52,581 nucleotides of DNA from an uncultured Eubacteriales bacterium (GTDB taxonomy: Bacteria > Bacillota > Clostridia > Christensenellales > Aristaeellaceae): NCBI GenBank assembly GCA_902774025.1, contig CACYGY010000056.1, forward strand, positions 1 to 52,581. The letters run 5' to 3'. This document shows, in pieces, positions 26,022 through 34,898 of this stretch (the first letter of the stretch is position 1; every line of letters starts with the position of its first letter). The notes under the pieces were generated by a model, which was given only the letters and a program-made list of their open reading frames with translations, had not been told where the DNA came from and searched no databases. The position numbers and the translations under genes are program-made.

Positions 26022-28400
26022 ATTCCTTCGTCTGCGCTCATGGCAGAGCTGACAGCGGGGATATGGCCAGTTCCAGGGAAGACTGCGGCCGCAGACGGCA
26101 CAGGTTTTTTCCAGAAGGCGTCGCCCGGAGAGAACATGAATGATGCCGTCGGAGATCAGGTCCTTGCGCCGCTGAATCTCCTCCAGAATGGGAGCGGGAT
26201 TGTCCGAAAAGAGACGGGCATGGTTATAGAGAAGATCACAGATCCGGTATTCCTCCTCCAGACTGTCCAGATCCGATACGGAACAGGCTTCAGGGTCCCG
26301 GATGACGGGAAGCATGGCGGGCAGGTCTGCAGTTTCCCCTGCGGCGGTCTGCCTGTACAGATTCCTCCAGAGGGTGAAGAGGACCGGATCCGATTCGTCG
26401 AAGGGAATGCATACGAAGCGAAAAAGGAGATTCCTGTCCGTACGGCTGTTTTCCAGAGGCAGGGCAAGGTTGAGCATGCGGCGGGCGCTGGCGCGGATAA
26501 ACCCGGCTTCTCCCGGCATACGGTCCCAGTGTTCCAGAATCCGGCTCAGGGGCATGGGAACGCCCAGGAGTGAATCCGGGAAGCGGATGACGGCATGGGT
26601 CAGGGGCAGATAGGGACTGCTCAGCGCCTGAGCAATCTGCTGGCGGAAACCATAGGCGTTGACCATCCCTCTGTCGTACAGACCGTATCGTCCCGCGCGG
26701 CCGGCGATCTGACGGATCTCATCCCTTGTGAGCGATCGGACGATATCCCCATCGAACTTTTCGGTTTCCAGGAAAACAATGCGGCGAATGGGCAGGTTCA
26801 GACCCATGGCAATGGCATCTGTGGAAACCAGTACGTCGCTTTCCCCCCGCCGGAAGCGTTCGGACTGGTGCCTTCTCACATCCGGCGGCAGGGCGCCGTA
26901 AATCAGGGAGACCCGGAATCCCAGACGGGAAAGCTCCCCGGCAACGGCATGAACCCTGAGCTTTGAGAAGACGATCAGGGCATCCCCCGGCTGAACGGAG
27001 GCGGGAAAGTCGAAGGGGGTGCTGTCCACCACCAGGGGCGTCATCCGGTCATGCCGGACGATATCCACGGAATCCCCGCACGACCGGATGATTCTCAGAA
27101 GCAGGTTTTCCGCGTCCGGGGACGCGCAGAGGTGGATTTCCGATGCGCACAGTCCAAGGATGGCAGCAGTCCACGCGCCACCGCGGTCCCGGTCGGAAAG
27201 GAGCTGGGCCTCATCAATGACGGCGATGTCATAGGCTTTTTTCAGATTCGCCATTTCCACGGTGGAAGACTGCACCCGGCTTCCGGGAACCCGGATTTCC
27301 TCCTCACCGGTCAGCAGGGTGCAGGGCACATCCGCCAGATTCAGGGTTTCGAACTGCTCAAAGGCCAGCAGCCGCAGGGGACCCAGATAAAGCCCTCTGC
27401 GGGCGGCCTTGAGACGTTCCAGGCTGTCGAAAGTCTTGCCGGAATTGGTGGGACCGACATGAAGAACGAAATGGCGCTGCATGTTCCTGGCCAGCGGAAA
27501 AAGGTCCATGTATCTTTCAGGGACCGCTTTCACCAGAGCGGACTGAAGACGGTTTTCCTCCTCCCGGATTCGAAGCGCTTCCTCCTCCAGGGACGCGACC
27601 TCCGGGTGAAGGGCAAGATGGCGCCGGATACGGGATGAGGGATAGTCTCTGATCAGTGAATGGAGGAGATGCCGGGTTTCCTCCTGCACGACACGCTTGA
27701 GGTGAACGGAAAGGTCCACCCTGTGAAACTGAAGGCGGGGGCAGGACAGGAGCTCCGGATGGCCGAGGCGCAGGGAGGCGATCAGGACGGGGGTGACGGC
27801 GGATTCCGGGAGAAGCTTTTCCAGAGCATCCCCTGTGAGTCCTTCCGGAAAGCTCTGTTCCATGATGAAGTTCAGAATCCCGCCGGGAAGTCTGACCAGG
27901 GAGGCCCGGTTCATTTTCTCTCCCGAAAGGGGCAGGGCCCCTGTCTCAAAGGCGCGGTCCAGGATGCCGGAGAGCTTCTGCAGGTGCTGAGGCCGCTTTC
28001 CGGACAGGATTTTTTCCGGAAGATGCAGTTCCAGACAGCGCCGGCAGAGAAAGGCGGACTTGAGGGAATAGCGGCATCGGACGACAGAGCGGCAGAAACT
28101 GAGGTCCGTTTCCAGCCCTGCTCTGGCTTCTTCCAGGATCAGGGGACACAGTTCCTGCCATTCTTCTGCCAGAAGGGGATCCGACAGGTCTCCGCGCTCC
28201 AGGGCGAGGGAAAGGGGATCCCGTCTGCGCAGGGAGGAGAGCTTGCGCTGAAAGAGAGGGTCGGAAGGAAAGGCTTTCCGTTCCTCGGGAGTCATTCTGG
28301 CGGTGAGGTGGCGGAGCCTGGAAAGGGTCATCCGGGCAAGCACGTCCTCAGCCTCTTCCTTTCGGGCGCGCAGATACCGGGTCTGAGCCTGTTCTTCCAT
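26016..28400 (-). CDS. SUV3-like DExH RNA helicase
   Basis: 794 aa. N-terminal helical region (about 1-300), then a helicase core: Walker A GPTNSGKT (316-323), DEAQ box, VLVSTDAIAMGLNLPIRRIVF and motif VI QIAGRAGRYG, in the order and wording of the mitochondrial SUV3 group instead of DEAD-box proteins. After the core come SUV3-type C-terminal helices and a terminal zinc ribbon CAVCG...CQLC. Likely 3'-to-5' RNA unwinding in decay or ribonucleoprotein remodelling. Start ATG 28400 is preferred over GTG 28409, which touches the GGGGAGG site. Downstream of fucI with a hairpin between. Confidence 0.88.
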   Translation of the reverse strand: MEEQAQTRYLRARKEEAEDVLARMTLSRLRHLTARMTPEERKAFPSDPLFQRKLSSLRRRDPLSLALERGDLSDPLLAEEWQELCPLILEEARAGLETDLSFCRSVVRCRYSLKSAFLCRRCLELHLPEKILSGKRPQHLQKLSGILDRAFETGALPLSGEKMNRASLVRLPGGILNFIMEQSFPEGLTGDALEKLLPESAVTPVLIASLRLGHPELLSCPRLQFHRVDLSVHLKRVVQEETRHLLHSLIRDYPSSRIRRHLALHPEVASLEEEALRIREEENRLQSALVKAVPERYMDLFPLARNMQRHFVLHVGPTNSGKTFDSLERLKAARRGLYLGPLRLLAFEQFETLNLADVPCTLLTGEEEIRVPGSRVQSSTVEMANLKKAYDIAVIDEAQLLSDRDRGGAWTAAILGLCASEIHLCASPDAENLLLRIIRSCGDSVDIVRHDRMTPLVVDSTPFDFPASVQPGDALIVFSKLRVHAVAGELSRLGFRVSLIYGALPPDVRRHQSERFRRGESDVLVSTDAIAMGLNLPIRRIVFLETEKFDGDIVRSLTRDEIRQIAGRAGRYGLYDRGMVNAYGFRQQIAQALSSPYLPLTHAVIRFPDSLLGVPMPLSRILEHWDRMPGEAGFIRASARRMLNLALPLENSRTDRNLLFRFVCIPFDESDPVLFTLWRNLYRQTAAGETADLPAMLPVIRDPEACSVSDLDSLEEEYRICDLLYNHARLFSDNPAPILEEIQRRKDLISDGIIHVLSGRRLLEKTCAVCGRSLPWNWPYPRCQLCHERRRRNA

Positions 28401-28422
28401 GGAATTCACCTCCCCTCAGGCG

Positions 28423-28455
28423 CGGGAAGGGATGCCGTTTCGGCATCCCTTCCCG
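28423..28455 (-). terminator. 15-bp hairpin between fucI and the helicase gene
   Basis: CGGGAAGGGATGCCG (28423-28437), TTT, and its exact complement (28441-28455). No U-run on either side; may be a weak terminator or a processing/stability element that sets the fucI:helicase ratio. Confidence 0.55.
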
Positions 28456-28460
28456 GGCAC

Positions 28461-30245
28461 TTATTTGTACAGAGGACCGTAATGACGGCATGCCGCGTAG
28501 TCCGCGGCGGATGCGTCCTGGGTGCCGAAGGCGGACCAGGCATGAGGACGGTAAATCTGATCCGCCCCAACGTTGTGCATGGTCACGGGAATCCTCAGCA
28601 TGGAGGCCAGCGTGATCAGGTCGGCACCCACATGCCCGTAGACGGTCACGCCGTGGTTGGCGCCCCAGTTGGCCATGACGGAATAGACGTCCTGGAAGGG
28701 GCCAGCGCCTTCCTGAAGCCTGGGAGCGAACCAGGTGGTGGGCCATGAGGGATCGGTCCGTTTGTCCAGTGTGCTGTGGACTTCCTCCGGCAGATTGACG
28801 GTGTATCCTTCCGCCAGCTGAATGACAGGCCCGATTCCCTCCACGATGTTCACACGGAGCATGGTGACGGGCATTTCGTGCCGGGTACGGAAATGACTGG
28901 AAAAACCGCCGCCCCTGAAGTATTCATAATTGGCGCGGCACCAGTCGGTCTCCTTCAGACAGGCCTGGATATCCGAGTCGGTCATCTCCCAGAAGGGCTT
29001 CATGCAGTGCTGTCCCTGCCCGTCCACGGCGGCGCCGGTGCAGTCCAGAGCCGTGGCTCCGGAGTTGATCAGATGCAGGAAACCGTACTGCGCCCGTCCC
29101 TCAGGTTTCCATCCCGTAACCCTTTCCACGGCCTCCGGGCTCCAGTAGGTGCGGACATCATGGAAACAGGGTGCCGTGTGGCTGATCAGGGTGCCCAGAA
29201 GCATGGCGGTGCCGTTGAGGGTATCGTTTTCCGTGGCGAAGGCGGTGGGCTGCTTCGGACCGTTCCAGTCAAAGGTGGATGCCATGAAGGACTCCGTGAA
29301 GTCTCCGTTGGGCAGCCAGTCTGTCCACTGCCGCTGCCCCTGGAAGCCCGCGGCAATGGCGTTGCGTCCCAGAGATTCCTCGTGCCAGCCCATTTCGGCG
29401 AGTTTTTCATTTCCGAAGAGGATGTCCCGGATGATCAATGTCATACGGGTGACATAGGACCAGTCCTCCTCCGGCGGGATGACCTTGGAGCGGCGTATGA
29501 TTTCGGGCAGATTTTTACCTGCATTGACATCAAATCCCTCGGGGCAGTTTTCCCGGACCCACCGGTAAGCCTTTTCATAGGCTTCATGATCATAGATTTC
29601 CAGCTGGATTCTGCGGAGAATCTCGGTCATGTCCACCCACTCACTGCGGATCCCCAGATACTTCTGGAAAAACTGAGTGTCGCAGTAGCTGCCCATGATC
29701 CCCATGGCCACTCCGCCCAGATTGACATAGGCCTTGTTGCGCATCCAGCCCACCGCAACGGCGCATCTGGCAAAGCGCAGGATCCTGTCCCGGACGTCCT
29801 CCGGAATCTCAGGATCGTCCGCTTCCTGTACATCATGGCCGTAGATGGAAAAAGCGGGCAGTCCCTTCTGGGCGTGGGCCGCCAGGACAGCTGCCAGATA
29901 AACGGCACCGGGACGTTCTGTTCCGTTAAAACCCCAGACAGCCTTGATGGTCAGGGGATTCATATCAAAGGTTTCGGTGCCGTAACACCAGCAGGGCGTT
30001 ACGGAAAGGGTTGCCACCACATTCTGCGTCGAAAAGAATTCCTCACACCGCGCGGCTTCGCACCCGCCTCCGATGGTGCCCGGGAAGATGACGGTCTGAA
30101 CGGGGGTGCCGTCCGGATAACGCAGTGTTTCCATGAGTGCCGCAGCACGTCGGGCCAGTCCCATGGTCTGTTCCTCGAGACTTTCCCGGACACCGCCCCA
30201 GCGGCCGTCAATGATTGGCCGGATTCCGATTTTCGGATACAGCAT
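28461..30245 (-). CDS. fucI: L-fucose isomerase
   Basis: 594 aa (E. coli FucI 591). Converts L-fucose to L-fuculose using Mn. Metal ligands seen at the expected spacing: Glu339 in [10 protein letters not shown], Asp363 in FHDVRTYW (24 residues on, as in E. coli 337/361), and His531 in GANHGV. Starts [13 protein letters not shown] and ends [10 protein letters not shown] like other FucI. GGGAGG precedes ATG 30245. No fuculokinase or aldolase of the classical pathway is adjacent, but an AraD-type enzyme lies at 41783. Divergent from an ABC sugar transporter. Confidence 0.95.
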   Translation of the reverse strand: MLYPKIGIRPIIDGRWGGVRESLEEQTMGLARRAAALMETLRYPDGTPVQTVIFPGTIGGGCEAARCEEFFSTQNVVATLSVTPCWCYGTETFDMNPLTIKAVWGFNGTERPGAVYLAAVLAAHAQKGLPAFSIYGHDVQEADDPEIPEDVRDRILRFARCAVAVGWMRNKAYVNLGGVAMGIMGSYCDTQFFQKYLGIRSEWVDMTEILRRIQLEIYDHEAYEKAYRWVRENCPEGFDVNAGKNLPEIIRRSKVIPPEEDWSYVTRMTLIIRDILFGNEKLAEMGWHEESLGRNAIAAGFQGQRQWTDWLPNGDFTESFMASTFDWNGPKQPTAFATENDTLNGTAMLLGTLISHTAPCFHDVRTYWSPEAVERVTGWKPEGRAQYGFLHLINSGATALDCTGAAVDGQGQHCMKPFWEMTDSDIQACLKETDWCRANYEYFRGGGFSSHFRTRHEMPVTMLRVNIVEGIGPVIQLAEGYTVNLPEEVHSTLDKRTDPSWPTTWFAPRLQEGAGPFQDVYSVMANWGANHGVTVYGHVGADLITLASMLRIPVTMHNVGADQIYRPHAWSAFGTQDASAADYAACRHYGPLYK

Positions 30246-30297
30246 AAAGAGCCTCCCTTTTCATTCTGCGATCCCGCAGGATCAGTCACTTTTGGGT

Positions 30298-30326
30298 AGG
30301 ATACACATTCCGGCCGTGTTTTTCAA
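30298..30326 (-). promoter_or_regulatory. Promoter of fucI
   Basis: Minus strand TTGAAA (30326-30321), 17-nt spacer, TATCCT (30303-30298). Confidence 0.62.
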
Positions 30327-30442
30327 TAGAAGTTGAAGGAATGCACGAAAATGGACGGAGACTTCCCCGCGGGGCAGAATAGCAGACGGGAATAAATGGT
30401 TGAAATCAGCTATGATTCATACAGTTTTGACATTCGTGCTGT

Positions 30443-30472
30443 TTGACTCGCTTCTGCCCGGTGTGATAGAAT
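30443..30472 (+). promoter_or_regulatory. Promoter of the ABC transporter operon
   Basis: TTGACT (30443-30448), 18-nt spacer, TGA-TAGAAT with the -10 at 30467-30472. Another TTGACA at 30427 has no matching -10. Confidence 0.65.
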
Positions 30473-30485
30473 GAAACCGATATTT
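30471..30485 (+). promoter_or_regulatory. Possible cre (CcpA) operator
   Basis: ATGAAACCGATATTT resembles the catabolite-responsive element WTGNAANCGNWNNCW with one mismatch, and overlaps the expected transcription start of the transporter. Tentative. Confidence 0.35.
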
Positions 30486-30544
30486 CTGGTCTGCAAGGAG
30501 ATATATACATAGGGAATTCCATGGCTCATTTAGGAGGGATTTGC

Positions 30545-31495
30545 TTGAAGAGGGCAGAGCGTGTCGCCGTTTACGGAAAGGGCAGAGAATACTGGCGCCG
30601 GCTTGGAATTGACATTGTCAAGAACAAATGGCTGTATATCATGCTGGTTCCGGGTGTTCTGTACTTTCTGGTATTCAAGTACCTGCCCATGTGGGGCGTC
30701 ATCATCGCCTTTGAGGATTACTCCCCCTTCAGCGGACCGCTGAACAGCGCATGGAAGGGATTGTACTGGTTCCAGCGTTTCTTTGCCACAAAGAAATGGG
30801 TGGATTATCTTTCCAACACGCTGATTCTCTCCGTGATGAGCATCGTGTTCACTTTCCCGGCCCCCATTATCCTGGCCCTGATGCTCAATGAGATCCGCAA
30901 TATTCACTTCAAGAAGATCTCTCAGACCCTCCTGTATGTACCGCATTTCATCTCCATTGTCATTGTGGTCAGTATTACCTACGTCATCTTCGGAGCTGAT
31001 GGCATTATCTACAAGTGGACGACGGCAATTCTGGGCAGGTCCATCGATTATCTGGGGGATCCGGGGGTGTTCCGCTGGATGATTGTGGGCCAGAATATAT
31101 GGAAGGAAACCGGCTGGGGCACCATCATTTTCCTGGCAGCCCTGACCAATGTGGACACGCAGCTGTACGAGGCAGCCATGATCGACGGTGCCAACCGCGG
31201 TCAGCGCCTGTGGCATATCACCCTTCCAGCCATTCGTTCCACGGTGGTGCTGATGCTGGTGCTGAGAATGGGTTCCGTCCTTGATACGGGATATGAGCAT
31301 CTGATCCTGATGTCCAACGCTCTGAACCGTTCCGTTTCACAGACCCTGGATGTGTTCGTGTATCAGAACGGCATTGTCAATGGCCAGTATTCCTACACGA
31401 CGGCCGTGGGTCTCATGAAGAGCCTTGTCAGTGTGATCATGGTGATCAGTGCCAACAAAGTCGCCCATGCCCTGGGCGAAGAAGGCCTGTATTGA
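30545..31495 (+). CDS. ABC sugar transporter permease, LplB family
   Basis: 316 aa integral membrane permease of the carbohydrate-uptake type 1 family. Six hydrophobic segments; first segment KNKWLYIMLVPGVLYFLVFKY, and the cytoplasmic EAA loop YEAAMIDGANRGQRLWHITLP (contacts the ATPase) near residue 210. The start is taken as TTG 30545, 6 nt after AGGAGGG; ATG 30521 lies upstream of that site, with its only candidate site (AAGGAG at 30495) 20 nt away. The wording matches the LplB/YtcP type that imports complex plant sugars. No ATPase gene is in the operon; such systems share MsmX-like ATPases. Confidence 0.93.
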   Translation: MKRAERVAVYGKGREYWRRLGIDIVKNKWLYIMLVPGVLYFLVFKYLPMWGVIIAFEDYSPFSGPLNSAWKGLYWFQRFFATKKWVDYLSNTLILSVMSIVFTFPAPIILALMLNEIRNIHFKKISQTLLYVPHFISIVIVVSITYVIFGADGIIYKWTTAILGRSIDYLGDPGVFRWMIVGQNIWKETGWGTIIFLAALTNVDTQLYEAAMIDGANRGQRLWHITLPAIRSTVVLMLVLRMGSVLDTGYEHLILMSNALNRSVSQTLDVFVYQNGIVNGQYSYTTAVGLMKSLVSVIMVISANKVAHALGEEGLY

Positions 31496-31510
31496 GAGGA
31501 GGCGGAGAAG

Positions 31511-32461
31511 ATGGCAAAAAAGGAAATCGATACCGTCCAGCTCAACGGCAAGACAGTCCAGCTGGGAAACGGCCCGGTGGGCGTGTTCAGAACCAAGGGC
31601 TCCATTGCCTTTGACATCCTGAATTATCTGGTGATCACCCTTGTGGCCGTGACCACCGTGCTTCCCATCATCTACATCATCTTCAACTCCTTTGCCACGG
31701 AACTGGAACTCCAGACGCGTTCCATGTTCATTATCCCCAATACATGGTCCGTGGACGCCTACAGATACATTTTCGCCTCCAATAAGCTGCTCAGGTCCTT
31801 CGGCAATTCCGTGTATATTACCTTCATGGGCACCCTCATCAATCTGGTGATGACCGTGACCATGGCCTATCCCCTGAGCAAGAAGTTCCTGCGGGGACGC
31901 ACCGCTCTGCACAATATGGTGATTATCTCCATGTTCTTCTCCGGCGGCATGATCCCCGGATACATCGTGGTTTCTTCCTGGCTGGGCATGCGCGGCACTT
32001 ACTGGGCGCTGCTGATCCCCGGAGCGATTTCGGCCTACAACCTGATGATCGTGAAGAATTTCTTCCAGGGTATTCCCCAGGAACTGGAGGAAAGCGCGCA
32101 TCTTGACGGCTGCAATGATCTGATGACCCTGGTACGGATCGTTCTGCCGCTGTCTCTCCCTGTACTGGCCACCTTCGGCCTGTTCTACGCGGTGGGTCAC
32201 TGGAACAGCTATTTCCCCGCCATGATTTATCTGACGGACGACAAGATGTATCCTCTGCAGCTGATTCTCCGCAATATCATCGTGACGGCTGAAGCCTCCG
32301 CGGGTGACATGTCCCTGATGGATCCCAATTTCGTGGAACCCCCCAAGCAGTCCATCAAGATGGCAGTGATTGTGGTGGCTACAGTGCCGATCATGTGTGT
32401 CTACCCCTTCCTGCAGAAGTATTTCGTCAAGGGCGTCATGGTGGGTGCCCTAAAGGGATAA
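31511..32461 (+). CDS. ABC sugar transporter permease, YtcP/LplC family
   Basis: 316 aa second permease. A polar 30-residue N-terminus, then six membrane segments, first FDILNYLVITLVAVTTVLPI. EAA loop is PQELEESAHLDGCNDLMTLVRIVLP (in shortened form: EESAHLDGCND). Ends YFVKGVMVGALKG, the typical C-terminus of this group. 15 nt after the first permease with AGGAGGCGGAG between. Pairs with LplB-like permease as heterodimer. Confidence 0.93.
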   Translation: MAKKEIDTVQLNGKTVQLGNGPVGVFRTKGSIAFDILNYLVITLVAVTTVLPIIYIIFNSFATELELQTRSMFIIPNTWSVDAYRYIFASNKLLRSFGNSVYITFMGTLINLVMTVTMAYPLSKKFLRGRTALHNMVIISMFFSGGMIPGYIVVSSWLGMRGTYWALLIPGAISAYNLMIVKNFFQGIPQELEESAHLDGCNDLMTLVRIVLPLSLPVLATFGLFYAVGHWNSYFPAMIYLTDDKMYPLQLILRNIIVTAEASAGDMSLMDPNFVEPPKQSIKMAVIVVATVPIMCVYPFLQKYFVKGVMVGALKG

Positions 32462-32509
32462 GGTTATACGCGCCTGTGCGCATAACAAATATGTAAGGAG
32501 GTCTTCTTT

Positions 32510-34021
32510 ATGAAGAAATTCGTGTCTCTGCTTCTTTCCCTGGCAATGCTGATTTCTCTGGTCAGCTTTGCTTCCGGTGAAGCCAAGGAAGAGATGACCC
32601 TGAAAGTCATGCTGCCTGACTTCTATTCGGATTCCGACTGGGTGACCCTGGAAGAGGGCAATCCCGTTCTGCAGGCCATCTATGAGGCTACCGGTGTGAA
32701 GCTTGACATCACCTGGGTGCCCAACTCCGGCTACACTGAAATGACCAGCCTGACTCTGGCGGACAAGAAGAATCTGCCCGAAGTCATGGTCATGCAGGGA
32801 CCCCTGGATTCCATCACTGTGAGCTCTGCCCGCAATGGTGCTTTCTGGGATCTGACGGACCTGATTCCCCAGTACGAGTATCTCGCTCAGGGCCAGCAGT
32901 CCACCTATGATAACACCGCCATCGACGGACGTATCTATGGCATCTATCGTGCCCGTGCCTATGCCCGTGCCGGTATCTACTACCGGAACGACTATGCCGC
33001 GCAGGCCGGCATCGAGAAGGTTCCCACCAACGTGGAAGAGTTCAAGGCTCTGTGTTTTGCCCTCGCGTCCCTGGACAACATGTACGCCATTAACATGTGC
33101 AAGTATGTGGCCGGCACCATCGGGATCACGACCGTCATGTTCGGCGCTCCCTATGTCTATGGTGTGGACGAGAACGGAAAACTCTATCCTGCTTTCGAGA
33201 GCCCCTATTTCCAGGAAGGTCTGGACTTCCTGCGTGAACTTTACAGTGCCGGCGGCATTGATCCGAACTTCATGACCATCGAGAGCGGCAACTGGGATGA
33301 CGCCGAGCGCGCCAATCCTCCCAAGGCCCTCATGCGTCTTGACTGTCTGGACAACGGCTTCCGTTATCAGGAATGGCTGGAGCAGAACATGGGTGCTGAT
33401 GCGGAGAATCCGATCGTGACCCTGCTGACCGCTCTGCCCAACAGTGAAGGCAACATCCAGATCTGGCCCCAGAACACCGGTGCTTCCGGCGAAGTCGTGA
33501 TCACCACCGCCGTGAGCGAGGAAAAGCTGCCCAAGGTTCTGAAGTTCCTGGACTGGTGCAACAGCGCCGAAGGCCAGACCCTGCTGAACTGCGGTCTGGA
33601 AGGTGTGACCTACTGGATCCACTCTGACGGATACCGCTACACCTATCCCGAAGGCGAGAAGGACAACACCTCCTACGCCACCTACACCAACACGGTGCAG
33701 CACTCCCTCAACCAGCTGGGCATGAACGTCAACGGAGACCTGACGCCTGAAACGGCCCAGACCATTCTGCGGAGCTGGTACAACAACAATCTGGTGGAGA
33801 ACGCCAAGTATGTCATCTCCAATCCCTGCCTGACGCTGTACAGCGAAACCAACGTGCTGATGGGCAGCAACCTCAACACCGAACTGGAAGACGCTGAAGT
33901 GCAGTACATTGCCGGCAAGATCGATCTGAACGGTCTGAAGGCTGCTTATCAGGACTGGTATGATGCCGGCGGCGAACTCATGCTGCAGGAATACCAGGAA
34001 GCCTATGATGCCACGAAGTAA
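32510..34021 (+). CDS. Extracellular sugar-binding protein of the ABC transporter
   Basis: 503 aa. Signal peptide MKKFVSLLLSLAMLISLVSFASG with a signal-peptidase-I type end and no lipobox cysteine, so it is not evidently lipid-anchored. The mature part is a family-1 solute-binding protein (EEMTLKVMLPDFYSDSDW..., GIDPNFMTIESGNWDDAERAN). It is the third gene of the operon with AAGGAGG upstream and ends at a strong terminator. The ligand is unknown; neighbours (fucI, deacetylase, oligogalacturonate lyase-like) suggest acidic or deoxy-sugar oligosaccharides. A missed anchor or a wall-retention mode is possible. Confidence 0.92.
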   Translation: MKKFVSLLLSLAMLISLVSFASGEAKEEMTLKVMLPDFYSDSDWVTLEEGNPVLQAIYEATGVKLDITWVPNSGYTEMTSLTLADKKNLPEVMVMQGPLDSITVSSARNGAFWDLTDLIPQYEYLAQGQQSTYDNTAIDGRIYGIYRARAYARAGIYYRNDYAAQAGIEKVPTNVEEFKALCFALASLDNMYAINMCKYVAGTIGITTVMFGAPYVYGVDENGKLYPAFESPYFQEGLDFLRELYSAGGIDPNFMTIESGNWDDAERANPPKALMRLDCLDNGFRYQEWLEQNMGADAENPIVTLLTALPNSEGNIQIWPQNTGASGEVVITTAVSEEKLPKVLKFLDWCNSAEGQTLLNCGLEGVTYWIHSDGYRYTYPEGEKDNTSYATYTNTVQHSLNQLGMNVNGDLTPETAQTILRSWYNNNLVENAKYVISNPCLTLYSETNVLMGSNLNTELEDAEVQYIAGKIDLNGLKAAYQDWYDAGGELMLQEYQEAYDATK

Positions 34022-34037
34022 GATCTGAACCGTCACT

Positions 34038-34070
34038 CAGGGGCCGCCGAAGACCGGCGGCCCCTGTTTT
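34038..34070 (+). terminator. Intrinsic terminator after the binding protein gene
   Basis: CAGGGGCCGCCG and CGGCGGCCCCTG, 12 bp, loop AAGAC, then TTTT. It lies only 13 nt before the next start codon, so the downstream genes may rely on partial read-through. Confidence 0.85.
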
Positions 34071-34083
34071 AAGGGAGAATGAT

Positions 34084-34884
34084 ATGAATAATATTTATAT
34101 GTGTTTTCCGGGGGGACATCATAAGGCCCTGACACTTTCATACGACGACGGACGCGTTGAGGACAGGCGCCTGATTGAGATCATGAACCGGTATGGAATC
34201 CGGGGAACCTTTCATCTCAATGGCGGTCTTTTTGAAAGAGGAGACCGGATTCTCCCGGAAGAAATCCCCACGCTGTATCAGGGGCACGAGGTGTCCTGCC
34301 ATACGCTGCACCATCCTACCATCGCGCGCTGCCCGATTCATGAGGTGATCCACGAGGTGCTGGAAGACCGGAAAGTCCTGGAAAAATGGACGGGATATCC
34401 TGTGAGAGGACTGAGCTATCCTAACGGCAGTCTGAGTGAGGAGATCGTTCGCATCCTTCCTTCCTGCGGCATCCGGTATGCCCGCATGGTGGGAAGCAGC
34501 GATACTTTCGCACTTCCGGACCAGCCCCTGCGGTGGCAGGCCACCTGTCATCATAATCACCGCCTGATGGAACACGCGGAGGCATTCAATGCCCTTTTCA
34601 AGAAACAGTATCTGTATCTCTTCTATGTATGGGGCCACAGCTATGAGTTCGAGCAGCAGAACAACTGGGACCTGATTGAGACCTTCTGCAGAACCATGGG
34701 CGGCAGGGACGATGTGTGGTACTGCACCAATATTGAGCTTGTGGACTGCATGGAGCGTTTCAGGCTTCTGCAGTTTTCCGCAGACAGTTCGTTTGTATAT
34801 AATCCATCGGCTGTTTCCTGCTGGATCCGTGTCAATGAACGGGAGCCTGTGGAAATACCGGGTGGGGCACGCGTGGAACTGTGA
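34084..34884 (+). CDS. Polysaccharide deacetylase (NodB-type) family protein
   Basis: 266 aa. NodB fold: TLSYDDG with the Asp-Asp metal/catalytic pair near residue 20, RGTFHLN, and the His-triad-like CHTLHHPT near residue 75 (His-x3-His), then YPNGS. No signal peptide or membrane helix, so it should act in the cytosol on imported oligosaccharides, unlike cell-wall deacetylases. ATG 34084 follows AAGGGAG. Its stop overlaps the ribosome site of the following gene. A role in de-acetylating pectin-derived fragments is inference from context. Confidence 0.85.
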   Translation: MNNIYMCFPGGHHKALTLSYDDGRVEDRRLIEIMNRYGIRGTFHLNGGLFERGDRILPEEIPTLYQGHEVSCHTLHHPTIARCPIHEVIHEVLEDRKVLEKWTGYPVRGLSYPNGSLSEEIVRILPSCGIRYARMVGSSDTFALPDQPLRWQATCHHNHRLMEHAEAFNALFKKQYLYLFYVWGHSYEFEQQNNWDLIETFCRTMGGRDDVWYCTNIELVDCMERFRLLQFSADSSFVYNPSAVSCWIRVNEREPVEIPGGARVEL

Positions 34885-34898
34885 GATGGAGGATGGGA

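Noticed and set aside
30495..30523. AAGGAGATATATAC as ribosome site for an ATG start at 30521 of the first permease
   Set aside because: The site is about 20 nt from ATG 30521; AGGAGGG at 30532-30538 is ideally spaced from TTG 30545.
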